Of a DNA stretch of 54,376 bases, positions 1 to 7,973 are shown in pieces. The notes under the pieces are model-generated. The model was not told where the DNA came from and made no database searches. It saw only the letters and a program-made list of their open reading frames with translations. A program made the position numbers and the translations under genes. Origin of the DNA: Sphingomonas parva (ex Maeng et al. 2020) (GTDB lineage Bacteria > Pseudomonadota > Alphaproteobacteria > Sphingomonadales > Sphingomonadaceae); contig NZ_SPDV01000026.1 of assembly GCF_004564275.1 (NCBI RefSeq), positions 1 through 54,376 on the forward strand, read 5' to 3'. Position 1 is the first letter of the stretch; every line of letters begins with the position of its first letter.

Positions 1-2220
1 GCCTTCGACCAGGCCGGCGGCACCTTCATCTACTCCCCGGCGGCCAATTATCACGGCACCGACGCCTTCACGATCCTGGTCTCGGACGGCCAGGGCGGCA
101 CCACCGAGAAAGCGATCGCGGTGACGATCACCCCCGTCAACGACGCGCCGGCGCTCGGCACGCCCACCGCGGGCAGGGTCACGTTCACCGAGGGCGACGT
201 CTCGGTGGCGCTGATGGGCGGAGTGACGCTCAGCGATCCCGATGCGCCGACCAACTTCGCGGGCGGCAGCATCGGCCTCAACGTGAGCGGCGGCCCCGGC
301 GGCCTCAACCTGCGGGCGGGCTCTCCTTTCGCCATCGTTCCGCAGGGCGGCGGCCGCTTCGACATCGTCTACCAGGACGGCCCGACGCAGATCGGCTTCG
401 GCACGATCTCCGGCTTCGGCACGCCGAACGTCTCGATCACCGCCCTCACCGCCTTCGCGACCAATGCGCGGGTCAACGAGCTGCTCGACGATTTCGTCTA
501 CGTCATCACCGGCGAGAACCCCGCCGCCGGCGACCGGCTCGTCACGCTCACCTTCGACGACGGCGGCAACACCGGCGGCGGCGGGCTGGCCGCCACGGTC
601 ACCCAGACGCTGGCGGTGGTCGCGGTGAACGATGCGCCGCGCAACTTCGTGCCGGCCAACCTGGCCGGAACCGAGGACAAGGATCTCGTCCTCACCGGTG
701 CGAACCGGATCGTGGTCGCCGACGCCGACGCCGCGACGCTCAGCGTGACGCTCGGCGTCGGCCACGGCACGCTCAGGATCGCCAATCTCGCCGGGATCAA
801 CGTGGTGGCGGGTGCCAACGGCAGCGCGACCATGACCATTCAGGGGACCGCCGCCGCGATCAACGCCGCGCTCGACGGGCTCGTCTATCGGGGTGCGCTC
901 AACTACGAAGGCGCCGACACGCTGACCGTGACGACCAGCGACGGCGGCGAGACGGGGACCGGCGGCGTCCTCACCGATACCGACACGGTCGCGATCACGC
1001 TCGCCGACGACGGCCGGATCAACGGCGGCTCCGGGCCCGACGATGTCACCGGAGGCGACGGCGCCGAGCTGTTCATGCTCGATGACGGCGGCGACGACGA
1101 GGTCTTCGGAGGCGGCGGCAACGACGGTTTCTATTTCGGCGGCGCCTACACGCCGGCCGATGCGATCGATGGCGGCATCGGACGGGACCAGGTCGCGCTT
1201 CAGGGCGATTACAATCTCGAGCTCGGCCCGCTCACCGGCATCGAAGACCTGATTCTTCTCTCCGGGTCGGACACCCGCTTCGGCAACGCGGGCACCGACT
1301 CCTACGATTATCTGCTGACCTCCCGCGATTCCAACGTTGCGGCCGGGCAGACGATGCTGATCGACGCGGTGATGCTGATGCCGGGCGAGAGCGTCACGTT
1401 CGACGGCTCGGCCGAAACCGACGGCAGCTTCATCATGTCCGGCGGGCGCGGCAGCGACACGTTCATCGGCGGCAGCGGGGCCGACGGCTTCTACTTCCGA
1501 AGCGGCGCCTACTGGAACCCGGGAGACAAGGTGATCGGCGACGCCAGCGATCAGATCGGCTTCCGCGGCGACTTCACCGGACCGAACAGGGTGGTGATGG
1601 GCGCCGATCAGATCAGCGGCGTCAACACGATCGTGCTGATGTCGGGGGTCGATATCCGCTTCGGCCCGATCGTCCCGCCAACCAGCTTCGACATCACGAT
1701 GCACGACGGCAATGCGGCCGCCGGGCAGCGTTTCACGATCGACGGTTTCGCGCTTGCCGCCAACGAGACGGCCCGGATCGACGGGTCCGCCGAGCTCGAC
1801 GCCTGGTTCCGCCTCATCGGCGGCGCCGGCAACGACCAGCTGATCGGAGGGGCGCTCGGCGACACGATCAACGCCGGCGGCGGCGCCGACCAGCTCACCG
1901 GCGGCGGCGGCAACGATGTCTTCATCTACCGCGGCATCGCGGACTCGGTCACCGGCGCGCACGATACGATCACCGACTTCCGCCAGGGCGACATCATCGA
2001 CCTGAGCCGCATCGACGCGATCTCAGGCGGTGTCGACGACGCTTTCAACTTCATCGGCTCGGGCGCTTTCTCTGGCCAGGCCGGGCAGCTGCGCGCGGTC
2101 GGCAGCGGCAACGCCTGGGTGGTGCAGGCCGACGTCGACGGCGACAGCAATGCCGATTTCGAGCTCCACCTGATCTCGGCGGACTCGCACCTCATCGCGA
2201 CATCGGACTTCGTGCTCTAG
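1..2220 (+). CDS. Cadherin-like/RTX calcium-binding secreted protein (5'-truncated by window)
   Basis: The frame is open from the first base, so the N terminus lies outside the window; about 739 residues are visible. The first two thirds hold tandem Ig/cadherin-like units, with a VTITPVNDAP-type linker around residues 42-51 and a related VNDAP linker near residue 210. Next come glycine/aspartate-rich nonapeptide turns (GGSGPDD, GGGGNDG, GGAGND, GGGGNDVF) typical of RTX calcium-binding beta-rolls. The end has the TITDFRQGDIIDLS block and hydrophobic tail (DFVL) of a type I secretion C-terminal target domain. It is probably exported by an ABC-type system (not in the window) and acts at the cell surface or outside as an adhesin or matrix protein; the last point is inferred from the family. 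A 41-codon peptide gene starts 32 bp downstream on the same strand. Confidence 0.85.
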   Translation, partial: AFDQAGGTFIYSPAANYHGTDAFTILVSDGQGGTTEKAIAVTITPVNDAPALGTPTAGRVTFTEGDVSVALMGGVTLSDPDAPTNFAGGSIGLNVSGGPGGLNLRAGSPFAIVPQGGGRFDIVYQDGPTQIGFGTISGFGTPNVSITALTAFATNARVNELLDDFVYVITGENPAAGDRLVTLTFDDGGNTGGGGLAATVTQTLAVVAVNDAPRNFVPANLAGTEDKDLVLTGANRIVVADADAATLSVTLGVGHGTLRIANLAGINVVAGANGSATMTIQGTAAAINAALDGLVYRGALNYEGADTLTVTTSDGGETGTGGVLTDTDTVAITLADDGRINGGSGPDDVTGGDGAELFMLDDGGDDEVFGGGGNDGFYFGGAYTPADAIDGGIGRDQVALQGDYNLELGPLTGIEDLILLSGSDTRFGNAGTDSYDYLLTSRDSNVAAGQTMLIDAVMLMPGESVTFDGSAETDGSFIMSGGRGSDTFIGGSGADGFYFRSGAYWNPGDKVIGDASDQIGFRGDFTGPNRVVMGADQISGVNTIVLMSGVDIRFGPIVPPTSFDITMHDGNAAAGQRFTIDGFALAANETARIDGSAELDAWFRLIGGAGNDQLIGGALGDTINAGGGADQLTGGGGNDVFIYRGIADSVTGAHDTITDFRQGDIIDLSRIDAISGGVDDAFNFIGSGAFSGQAGQLRAVGSGNAWVVQADVDGDSNADFELHLISADSHLIATSDFVL

Positions 2221-2252
2221 GCGAGCAGAAGAATTAGCAGGGAAGGAACGAA

Positions 2253-2378
2253 ATGAAGGCCGCCACCACGACCCAGACGAAGAAGACCTGGAAGGAACCC
2301 CGCGTGAAGAAGCTGGCCGCGGGGTCCGCGGAAGCTGGCGGCGGCTCGCTCGCGGACGGGATGTTCGCCAACAGCTGA
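2253..2378 (+). CDS. 41-residue peptide, RiPP-precursor-like
   Basis: An ATG follows a GGAAGGA ribosome binding site by 5 bases, and the frame ends in TGA after 41 codons. The N-terminal half is basic and Thr/Lys-rich, followed by TWKEPRVKKLAAGSAEAGG and a short Gly/Ser/Asp tail ending LADGMFANS. The W-x-x-P-x-V element resembles the Y/W-x-x-P-x-L leader motif bound by RRE domains in lasso-peptide and related RiPP precursors. The expected Thr before the core is absent, and no cyclase, protease or RRE gene lies in the window. It could be an orphan precursor, a peptide with a GG-type leader, or simply a small uncharacterised protein. It lies 32 bp behind the RTX gene and may be co-transcribed with it. 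Confidence 0.5.
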   Translation: MKAATTTQTKKTWKEPRVKKLAAGSAEAGGGSLADGMFANS

Positions 2379-2415
2379 GACGGCCGCAGCCCGTCGCGTG
2401 AACATGCGTAGCGAA

Positions 2416-2440
2416 CGGGCGGGCCCGATCGGCCCGCCCG
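2416..2440 (+). terminator. GC-rich hairpin, possible terminator
   Basis: A 10-bp perfect stem (CGGGCGGGCC / GGCCCGCCCG) with a 5-base loop lies 38 bp after the small peptide gene. There is no T-run, so intrinsic termination is uncertain. It may instead serve Rho-dependent ends or the convergent minus-strand gene. Confidence 0.4.
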
Positions 2441-2492
2441 ACCGCACGTGCCTGCCCGAAGTCGGACTGGCGAAAGCGTCTCCTTTCAGCCC

Positions 2493-2669
2493 TCAGCGCC
2501 GGAGCCGGCGCAGAAACTTGCCCTTCGTGCGGCTGGTCAGGTGGAAATGGCCGCCGCGATCGCAGCGATAGGGCAGAAGCAGAAGCCCGGAGCGCGCCGC
2601 CGCGGCCCGCGCCTCCGCCTCGGAAGCGAAGCGCGCCTTCTTCCTGCAGATGCTCTGGCGCGTGCGCAT
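2493..2669 (-). CDS. Small basic conserved hypothetical protein
   Basis: The 58-residue product starts at an ATG preceded by AAGGTGG (an upstream TTG at 2705 would add 12 residues). The pattern is an RKKARFASEAEARAAAA helix followed by LPYRCDRGGHFHLTS and a very basic C terminus. This matches, from memory, a family of small alphaproteobacterial proteins in which a Tyr-Arg-Cys...His-Leu-Thr segment follows an Ala-rich helix; many members have a C-x2-C-like knuckle, of which only one Cys remains here. Function is unknown; a nucleic-acid-binding role is guessed from the charge. It faces away from the Hsp70-like gene. Confidence 0.6.
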   Translation of the reverse strand: MRTRQSICRKKARFASEAEARAAAARSGLLLLPYRCDRGGHFHLTSRTKGKFLRRLRR

Positions 2670-2713
2670 TCGCCCACCTTGCGTGCAGCGCCGGGGCCGA
2701 CGCAAGCGCGGCT

Positions 2714-2741
2714 TTGCGCTTGCGGCGCGGGGCGGCTAGGC
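2714..2741 (+). promoter_or_regulatory. Putative promoter of the Hsp70-like gene
   Basis: TTGCGC, a 16-base spacer and CTAGGC match the loose promoter style seen before other genes in this window. The predicted start of transcription falls only a few bases before the ATG at 2752, so the message would be nearly leaderless; this agrees with the absence of a clear ribosome binding site there. Confidence 0.35.
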
Positions 2742-2751
2742 AGCGCCGCCC

Positions 2752-4041
2752 ATGTCGCTTCCCCCTCCCCCGCTCGTCCTCGGCCTCGACTTCGGCACGA
2801 CCAACTCGGTTGCCGCGATCGCGCGCGCCGGAACATCGCAACTCGTCCCGCTGCTCGGCCCCACGGGCGCTGACCTCGTCTTCCGATCGGCCCTGTGCTT
2901 CTGGGAGGAGGACGCCCGCATCGCCGTCGAGGCGGGCCCCTGGGCGGTCGCCGAATATCTCGATTATCCGGAAGGCAGCCGCTTCATCCAGTCCTTCAAG
3001 ACGGTCGCGGCGTCGCCGAGCTTCGAGCATGCGACCATCTTCGACCGGCGCTACCGCTTCGAGGACCTCGGACGCACGTTCGTCCGCAAGCTGTGCGAGC
3101 ATTCCGGGGGCGCGCTGGACGGACGCGCCGCCCGCCTGGTCGTCGGGCGGCCTGTGGCCTATGCCGGCCACCGCCCCGACGAGGCCCTGGCCCGCGCGCG
3201 CTACGACGCCGTCTTTGCCGAGCTGGGTGCCGAAGTGCATTACGTCTACGAGCCGCTCGGCGCGGCGTTCAGTTACGCGGCGGCGCTGGAGGCGCCTGCG
3301 ACCGTGCTCGTCGCCGACTTCGGCGGCGGTACCAGCGATTTCTCGGTCGTGCGGATCGCCGCGCCGGGTGCTGCGAAGCGCTGTGTCCCGCTCGGCCATG
3401 CCGGCGTGGGGATCGCGGGAGACAGGTTCGACCATCGCATTCTCGACCGGCTGGTCATGCCGTTCCTCGGCAAGGGCGGCTCCTATCGATCGTTCGACAA
3501 GGTGCTGGAGATCCCCGCAGGCTATTTCTCCGATTTCGCCGACTGGTCGCGGCTCGCCTTCATGCGCAACCGCAAGACCCTGGCCGAGCTCGACAAGCTG
3601 CGCCGCGCCGCGGTCGATCCAGCACCGATCGAGACGATGATCGCCGTCATCGAGCAGGAGCTCGGCTACCGGCTCTACGAGGCGGTGGGTCAGGTGAAGC
3701 GGGATCTCTCCTCGGCGGAGGTCGCCCTTTTCCGCTTCAGCGGCGGCGGCCTCTCGATCGAGGCGGAGGTGACGCGCGCGCAGTTTGAGGCGTGGATCGA
3801 TCCCGACATCGCGCGAATCGAAGCCAGAGTGGTCGAGGCCCTCTCCGCCGCCGGCATCAGCGCCGACGAGGTCGATCGCGTCTTCCTGACCGGTGGCAGC
3901 TCGCTCATCCCGCGGATCCGCCGGCTGTTCGCCGAGCGCTTCGGCGCAGAGCGGATCGCGAGCGGCAACGAACTCACCTCGATCGCGCATGGTCTCGCCC
4001 TGATCGGCGAGGAAGACGACCTCGCCGCCTGGGCCGCCTAG
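2752..4041 (+). CDS. Hsp70 family protein, YegD-like
   Basis: The 429-residue product has the actin/Hsp70 ATPase fold without the long C-terminal substrate-binding domain of DnaK (about 640 residues). Phosphate loop 1 is DFGTTNS (13-19), phosphate loop 2 is ADFGGGTSDFS (about 188-198), and the adenosine motif FLTGGSS lies near 378-384. This architecture is that of YegD and related non-canonical Hsp70s, cytosolic ATP-dependent chaperone-like proteins of poorly defined substrate. There is no DnaJ or GrpE nearby. The TAG stop is also the first three bases of a 122-bp palindromic repeat. The start is an ATG with almost no leader. Confidence 0.85.
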   Translation: MSLPPPPLVLGLDFGTTNSVAAIARAGTSQLVPLLGPTGADLVFRSALCFWEEDARIAVEAGPWAVAEYLDYPEGSRFIQSFKTVAASPSFEHATIFDRRYRFEDLGRTFVRKLCEHSGGALDGRAARLVVGRPVAYAGHRPDEALARARYDAVFAELGAEVHYVYEPLGAAFSYAAALEAPATVLVADFGGGTSDFSVVRIAAPGAAKRCVPLGHAGVGIAGDRFDHRILDRLVMPFLGKGGSYRSFDKVLEIPAGYFSDFADWSRLAFMRNRKTLAELDKLRRAAVDPAPIETMIAVIEQELGYRLYEAVGQVKRDLSSAEVALFRFSGGGLSIEAEVTRAQFEAWIDPDIARIEARVVEALSAAGISADEVDRVFLTGGSSLIPRIRRLFAERFGAERIASGNELTSIAHGLALIGEEDDLAAWAA

Positions 4042-4160
4042 ACCAAATCGCCTCAGGCGGAATCAGCCTGAGGCGGGAATCTTGGTCTCAACCATCTGAA
4101 TAAGCGCGATTCACGTCCTCGGTGGAAGCGCGAAGCGCTTCCACCTCAGCCGATCGCGCT
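4039..4160 (+). repeat. 122-bp dispersed palindromic repeat, copy 1
   Basis: This segment is nearly identical (about nine tenths, with small indels) to the reverse complement of 12949-13070. It contains two nested hairpins: an outer GACCAA / TTGGTC arm enclosing CGCCTCAGGC / GCCTGAGGCG, then an AGCGCGAT / ATCGCGCT arm enclosing TGGAAGCG-CGAA-GCGCTTCCA. It begins exactly at the stop codon of the Hsp70-like gene and may act as its terminator. With copy 2 it brackets the catabolic cluster in inverted orientation. Confidence 0.85.
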
Positions 4161-4199
4161 CTTGGGCGGAACGAGCGCATCGTCCCGCTTTCAAAGATA

Positions 4200-4250
4200 T
4201 TCACACACGCGTTAGTGAGTGTTGACATTGGTCCCGAAAGGGCATCATCA
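4200..4250 (+). promoter_or_regulatory. Operator-like inverted repeat and promoter before TonB receptor
   Basis: An imperfect inverted repeat (4200-4221, core CACACGCGTTAGTGAGTG) directly abuts a consensus -35 TTGACA (4222-4227). Seventeen bases on is a poor -10 (TCATCA, 4245-4250). The reverse complement of the repeat aligns with the palindrome at 11934-11953, sharing TCACTA, GTG and GTGAA at matching spacing. The likely binder is the TetR protein encoded at 11225-11911. Confidence 0.55.
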
Positions 4251-4295
4251 TGCTGCCAACGGCCGGCACGAGACCGGACCATGAGGAGAGAGAGC

Positions 4296-6632
4296 ATGAG
4301 GGGATTCCTACTGGGGTCGGCGTGCGCCGCCGCCTTGACCGGTGCCATTTCACCCGCGATCGCGCAGGATAACGCTCCCCAGCCGAGCCAGACGGTCGAG
4401 GACCGGGCTCCGCAGACCGCGGCCGACGATCAGCCGGAGTCCGAGGATCGGGAGATCATCGTCACGGCCACGCGGCGCGAGGAGCGCCTCCAGGACGTGC
4501 CGCTCAGCATCACCGCCTTTCAGCAGCGTGAGCTGACCGAGAAAGGCATCGTCGGCTTCGAGGGCATCGCCCGCGAGACCCCGGGCGTCGTGCTGAACCG
4601 GCCGACCCAGAACTTCAACAACTTCACCTCTCGCGGCATCGCCACCAACGGCTACAACGCCAATCTGCAGAGCTCCGTCGCCGTCTATATCGACGAGCTT
4701 CCCGTCTCGACGATCGGCAACACGACGGTGGTCGATCCCAATCTGTTCGACGTCGAACGGGTCGAGTTCCTGCGCGGTCCGCAGGGCACCCTGTTCGGAT
4801 CGGGCTCGCTGTCCGGTGCGATGCGCATCCTGACCAAGAGCCCCGATCTCGACGAGGTCGACGTGTCCGCGCTGGTCGATCTCGGCCTCACCGGCTCCGA
4901 TTCGATCCGGCAGCGCTACAATCTGATGCTCAACGTGCCGATCGTCGCCGATTCGCTCGCGCTGCGGACGGTCGGCTTCTATCGGCACGAGGAAGGCTAT
5001 CTCGACAACGTCGGGACGGGGGTGCACAATTCGAACACCCTGGTCGATTTCGGCGGCCGCGCGATCCTGCTCTGGGCGCCGACCAGCCGCCTCTCGATCC
5101 GCCTGCTCGGCTCCTATGAGGACAGCGATCCCAAGGATTCCTCACTGACCAGCCCGTCGCTGGGCCGGGAGAAGAGGATCTCCGACCAGCCGGACCGCTT
5201 CACCGGCAAGCAGACCATCCTCAACGGCACCCTGGAATACGAGTTCGACTTCGCCAGGCTGACCAGCTCGTCGACCTATTCAGACTTCGACCAGCGCTTC
5301 TGGATCGATCTCGCCGGCACCTTCCCCGCAGGGTCGTTCCCGGGCGCGCCGATCGCGTTCGGTCTCGACGCCAACGCCTATGACAAGGTGTTCGTGCAGG
5401 AGACCCGGCTCGCCTCGTCACTCGACGGTCCGTTTCAGTTCGTGGTCGGCGGCTTCTATCTGCACCGCCGCCGCGACGTCGATTATTTCTACCGCTCGTC
5501 CCCCGAATTCCTGGCGGCGCGCAACCTGACCGGCCTGCCCGATCAATATTACCAGAAGCAGTTCACCCATCAGATCAGCGAGGAGCTCGCCGGCTTCGGC
5601 GAGCTGACCTATCGCTTCTCCGACCAATTCTGGCTGACCGGCGGCCTGCGCTACGGCCGCACCTCGGCGCAGGGCTTCACCGAGGAGGGCGGCTATCTCG
5701 CTACCGCGTTCGGCCAGAACTACTTCACCTACGCGCGTCTCGGCATTCCGGTGAAGTTCAACACGTTCACGCCTTATGCCGCGACGGAAGGCGTGAAGGC
5801 GAGCGGCAAGAAGCCGTCATGGAAGCTCAGTGCGACCTTCAAGCCCAGCGAGGCGCTGACCACCTACGCGACCTTCTCGACAGGCTTCCGCGCGCCGATC
5901 GTCAATGCCTTCGCCGGGCGGCCGAGCCTGGTCGATCCGACCGACATCATCATTCCGTTCGGGGCCACGTCGGACGATCTCAAGAGCTACGAGATCGGCG
6001 CCAAGGGCCGCTGGCTCGACGGGCGGGTCAGCGTCAACGCCGCCGCCTTCCTGATCGACTGGAGCAACATCCAGGCGCAGGCCAACCGGGTCTCGGATTC
6101 GGTGCAGTTCGCCACCAACATCGGCGCCGCGCGCAGCAAGGGGCTCGAGCTCGAGGCGAACTTCATTCCGGCCGACGGCTTCAACGTCGGCCTGAACGCG
6201 GCCTTCGTCGATGCCCAGATCACCGAGCTGTCGCCAGAGGAGGCCGCGATCTCCGGGGCCGTACCCGACCACCGGCTCTCCGCCCCGAAGTTCCAGGGGT
6301 CGATCTATGCGAGCTACAGCTTCGATCTGACGGCGGACACGAAGGGAATGCTGGCTGCAAGCCTGCAGCATGTCGGCGCCTACAACAGCTCCTTCCCGAA
6401 CACGCCGGGCAAGCCGAGCCTTCCTCTCTCGACCTTCGGCCGCACCGACGCCTACGAGAACGTCAATCTCAGCTTCGGAGTCCGCAAGGGCGCTTGGTCG
6501 GGCCAGCTCTATGTCGAGAACGTCTTCGACGATCACTCGATCACCTACATCCACCCGGAGGCCTTCCTGGTCAGCCGCTTCGGCACGATGCGGCCCCGGA
6601 CGGTCGGGATCCGTATCGGCTACGGGATCTAG
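4296..6632 (+). CDS. TonB-dependent receptor
   Basis: The 778-residue outer-membrane receptor begins MRGFLLGSACAAALTG with a signal peptide ending near AIAQ. The chosen ATG follows GAGGAGAG; another in-frame ATG at 4281 lacks that spacing. A TonB-box-like EIIVTATRREERLQDVP lies near residues 52-68, then the plug domain (VERVEFLRGPQGTLFGSGS) and a beta-barrel including FSTGFRAP. It should take up a specific nutrient with TonB-ExbBD energy; the substrate is not readable from sequence. The stop is 3 bp before the MFS transporter gene, and transporter, esterase and ligase follow with overlapping or nearly abutting ends, so this is the first gene of an operon for using whatever it imports. An operator-like repeat precedes it. 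Confidence 0.9.
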   Translation: MRGFLLGSACAAALTGAISPAIAQDNAPQPSQTVEDRAPQTAADDQPESEDREIIVTATRREERLQDVPLSITAFQQRELTEKGIVGFEGIARETPGVVLNRPTQNFNNFTSRGIATNGYNANLQSSVAVYIDELPVSTIGNTTVVDPNLFDVERVEFLRGPQGTLFGSGSLSGAMRILTKSPDLDEVDVSALVDLGLTGSDSIRQRYNLMLNVPIVADSLALRTVGFYRHEEGYLDNVGTGVHNSNTLVDFGGRAILLWAPTSRLSIRLLGSYEDSDPKDSSLTSPSLGREKRISDQPDRFTGKQTILNGTLEYEFDFARLTSSSTYSDFDQRFWIDLAGTFPAGSFPGAPIAFGLDANAYDKVFVQETRLASSLDGPFQFVVGGFYLHRRRDVDYFYRSSPEFLAARNLTGLPDQYYQKQFTHQISEELAGFGELTYRFSDQFWLTGGLRYGRTSAQGFTEEGGYLATAFGQNYFTYARLGIPVKFNTFTPYAATEGVKASGKKPSWKLSATFKPSEALTTYATFSTGFRAPIVNAFAGRPSLVDPTDIIIPFGATSDDLKSYEIGAKGRWLDGRVSVNAAAFLIDWSNIQAQANRVSDSVQFATNIGAARSKGLELEANFIPADGFNVGLNAAFVDAQITELSPEEAAISGAVPDHRLSAPKFQGSIYASYSFDLTADTKGMLAASLQHVGAYNSSFPNTPGKPSLPLSTFGRTDAYENVNLSFGVRKGAWSGQLYVENVFDDHSITYIHPEAFLVSRFGTMRPRTVGIRIGYGI

Positions 6633-6635
6633 CCG

Positions 6636-7973
6636 GTGACGATCGCCCCGGCCCGCCCCGCCGCGACGCCCCCCGGAGCCGCGCATCCCGCGGCTCCGGG
6701 GCCCCGGGCCTGGTTCGTGCTCGGCATGCTCTGTTTCGTCTACGTGCTCAACTTCCTCGACCGGCAGCTGCTGTCGATCCTCGCCAAGCCGATCCGCGAC
6801 GAGCTCGGCCTCACCCATGGCCAGATCGGCCTGATCAGCGGCCTCTATTTCGCGGTCTTCTACTGCGTGATCGCGGTGCCCGTCGCCTGGTTCGCGGATC
6901 GTACCAACCGGGTGAAGGTGCTCTCTTTCGCTTGTGCCTTGTGGAGCGCCGCGACCGCCGCCTGCGGCGTCGCCGCCACCTATCCCCAGCTCGCCGCGGC
7001 GCGGATGACGGTCGGCGTCGGCGAAGCGGGTGGCGTGCCGCCGTCCTATGCGATCATCTCGGACTATTTCCGTCCGGGCACCCGCGGCACCGCGCTCGGG
7101 CTCTACAACCTCGGGCCGCCGCTCGGCAACGCACTGGGGGTGGCGTTCGGCGCCTCGGTCGCTGCCGCCTACAGCTGGCGGGACGCCTTCATCGCCGTCG
7201 GAGCGATCGGCGTGGTCACGGCGGTGATCGTCTGGTCGACGGTGCGCGAGCCCCGCCGCGGCGGCCTCGACGCCGCGCCGCACGGCGCCGATCCCTCTGC
7301 TCAGCCCGCGAAAGCCCCGTTCCTCGGCACCTGCCGCATGTTCTTCACCCGGCCTGTCCTGCTGCTCGTCTCGCTCGCGACCGCCGCCAACCAGTTCATC
7401 ACCTACGCGGCCGGCAATTTCGCCACCCTCTTCCTGATGGAGGAGAAGGGCATGACGCTCGACGAGATCGCGATCTGGTATGCCCTGCTCATCCTCGTCT
7501 CGATGGGCGGCGGGATCTTCCTGGCAGGCCGGCTGGTCGATCGTCTCGCGCCCCGCGACAAGCGCGCCTACGCCCTGATCCCGGCGATGGGCCTGGCGAT
7601 CGCGATCCCGTTTTTCATCGGGTTCATCTGGTCGCCGCGCTGGGAGCTCGCCATGGCGATGCTGATCCTCCCGTTCGGGCTCAACTATTTCTACCTGTCG
7701 CCGGCCGTGGCGCTCGTCCAGGAGGAGGTCCGGCCGAACGAGCGGGTCCTCTCCGGCGCGCTGCTTCTCCTCGTCATGAACCTCGTCGGGCTCGGTCTCG
7801 GGCCGACCTATCTCGGCGCCGCCAGCGACTGGTTCCGCGCCGCCGGGCACCAGAACTCGCTGCAGCTCGCCTTCTACACCCTCGTCCCCTTCTACTTCGT
7901 CGCGATCGTGCTGTTCCTCGCCCTCGCGCGGGCGATCGGGCGCGACGACGCCAGCACCGTATCGCCTTCATGA
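6636..7973 (+). CDS. MFS transporter, spinster-like
   Basis: The 445-residue inner-membrane protein has about 12 hydrophobic segments. After an Ala/Pro-rich cytoplasmic head, TM1 leads into NFLDRQLLSILAKPI and the MFS motif-A region WFADRTNRVKVL. TM4-5 contain GVGEAGGVPPSYAIISDYF and LGLYNLGPPLGNALG, a pattern typical of spinster-type (Spns) MFS proteins common in sphingomonads. It starts with GTG 3 bp after the receptor stop and its TGA overlaps the esterase ATG (ATGA), so translation is probably coupled. In the cluster it would carry the receptor's ligand, or its hydrolysis product, across the inner membrane; the direction is inferred. Confidence 0.88.
   Translation: MTIAPARPAATPPGAAHPAAPGPRAWFVLGMLCFVYVLNFLDRQLLSILAKPIRDELGLTHGQIGLISGLYFAVFYCVIAVPVAWFADRTNRVKVLSFACALWSAATAACGVAATYPQLAAARMTVGVGEAGGVPPSYAIISDYFRPGTRGTALGLYNLGPPLGNALGVAFGASVAAAYSWRDAFIAVGAIGVVTAVIVWSTVREPRRGGLDAAPHGADPSAQPAKAPFLGTCRMFFTRPVLLLVSLATAANQFITYAAGNFATLFLMEEKGMTLDEIAIWYALLILVSMGGGIFLAGRLVDRLAPRDKRAYALIPAMGLAIAIPFFIGFIWSPRWELAMAMLILPFGLNYFYLSPAVALVQEEVRPNERVLSGALLLLVMNLVGLGLGPTYLGAASDWFRAAGHQNSLQLAFYTLVPFYFVAIVLFLALARAIGRDDASTVSPS

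Noticed and set aside
1021-2000. CRISPR-like regular repeats in the first 2 kb
   Set aside because: The periodicity is codon-level GGxGxD repeats of an RTX domain, not identical repeats with spacers.
4045-4165. Transposon terminal repeat or att site
   Set aside because: No transposase, recombinase or target duplication accompanies either 122-bp copy; a dispersed palindromic repeat is the simpler reading.
5817-7850. 677-codon minus-strand frame across the receptor and MFS genes
   Set aside because: The composition (runs of Arg, Asp, Gly, His) is that of a GC shadow, and it crosses two convincing plus-strand genes.
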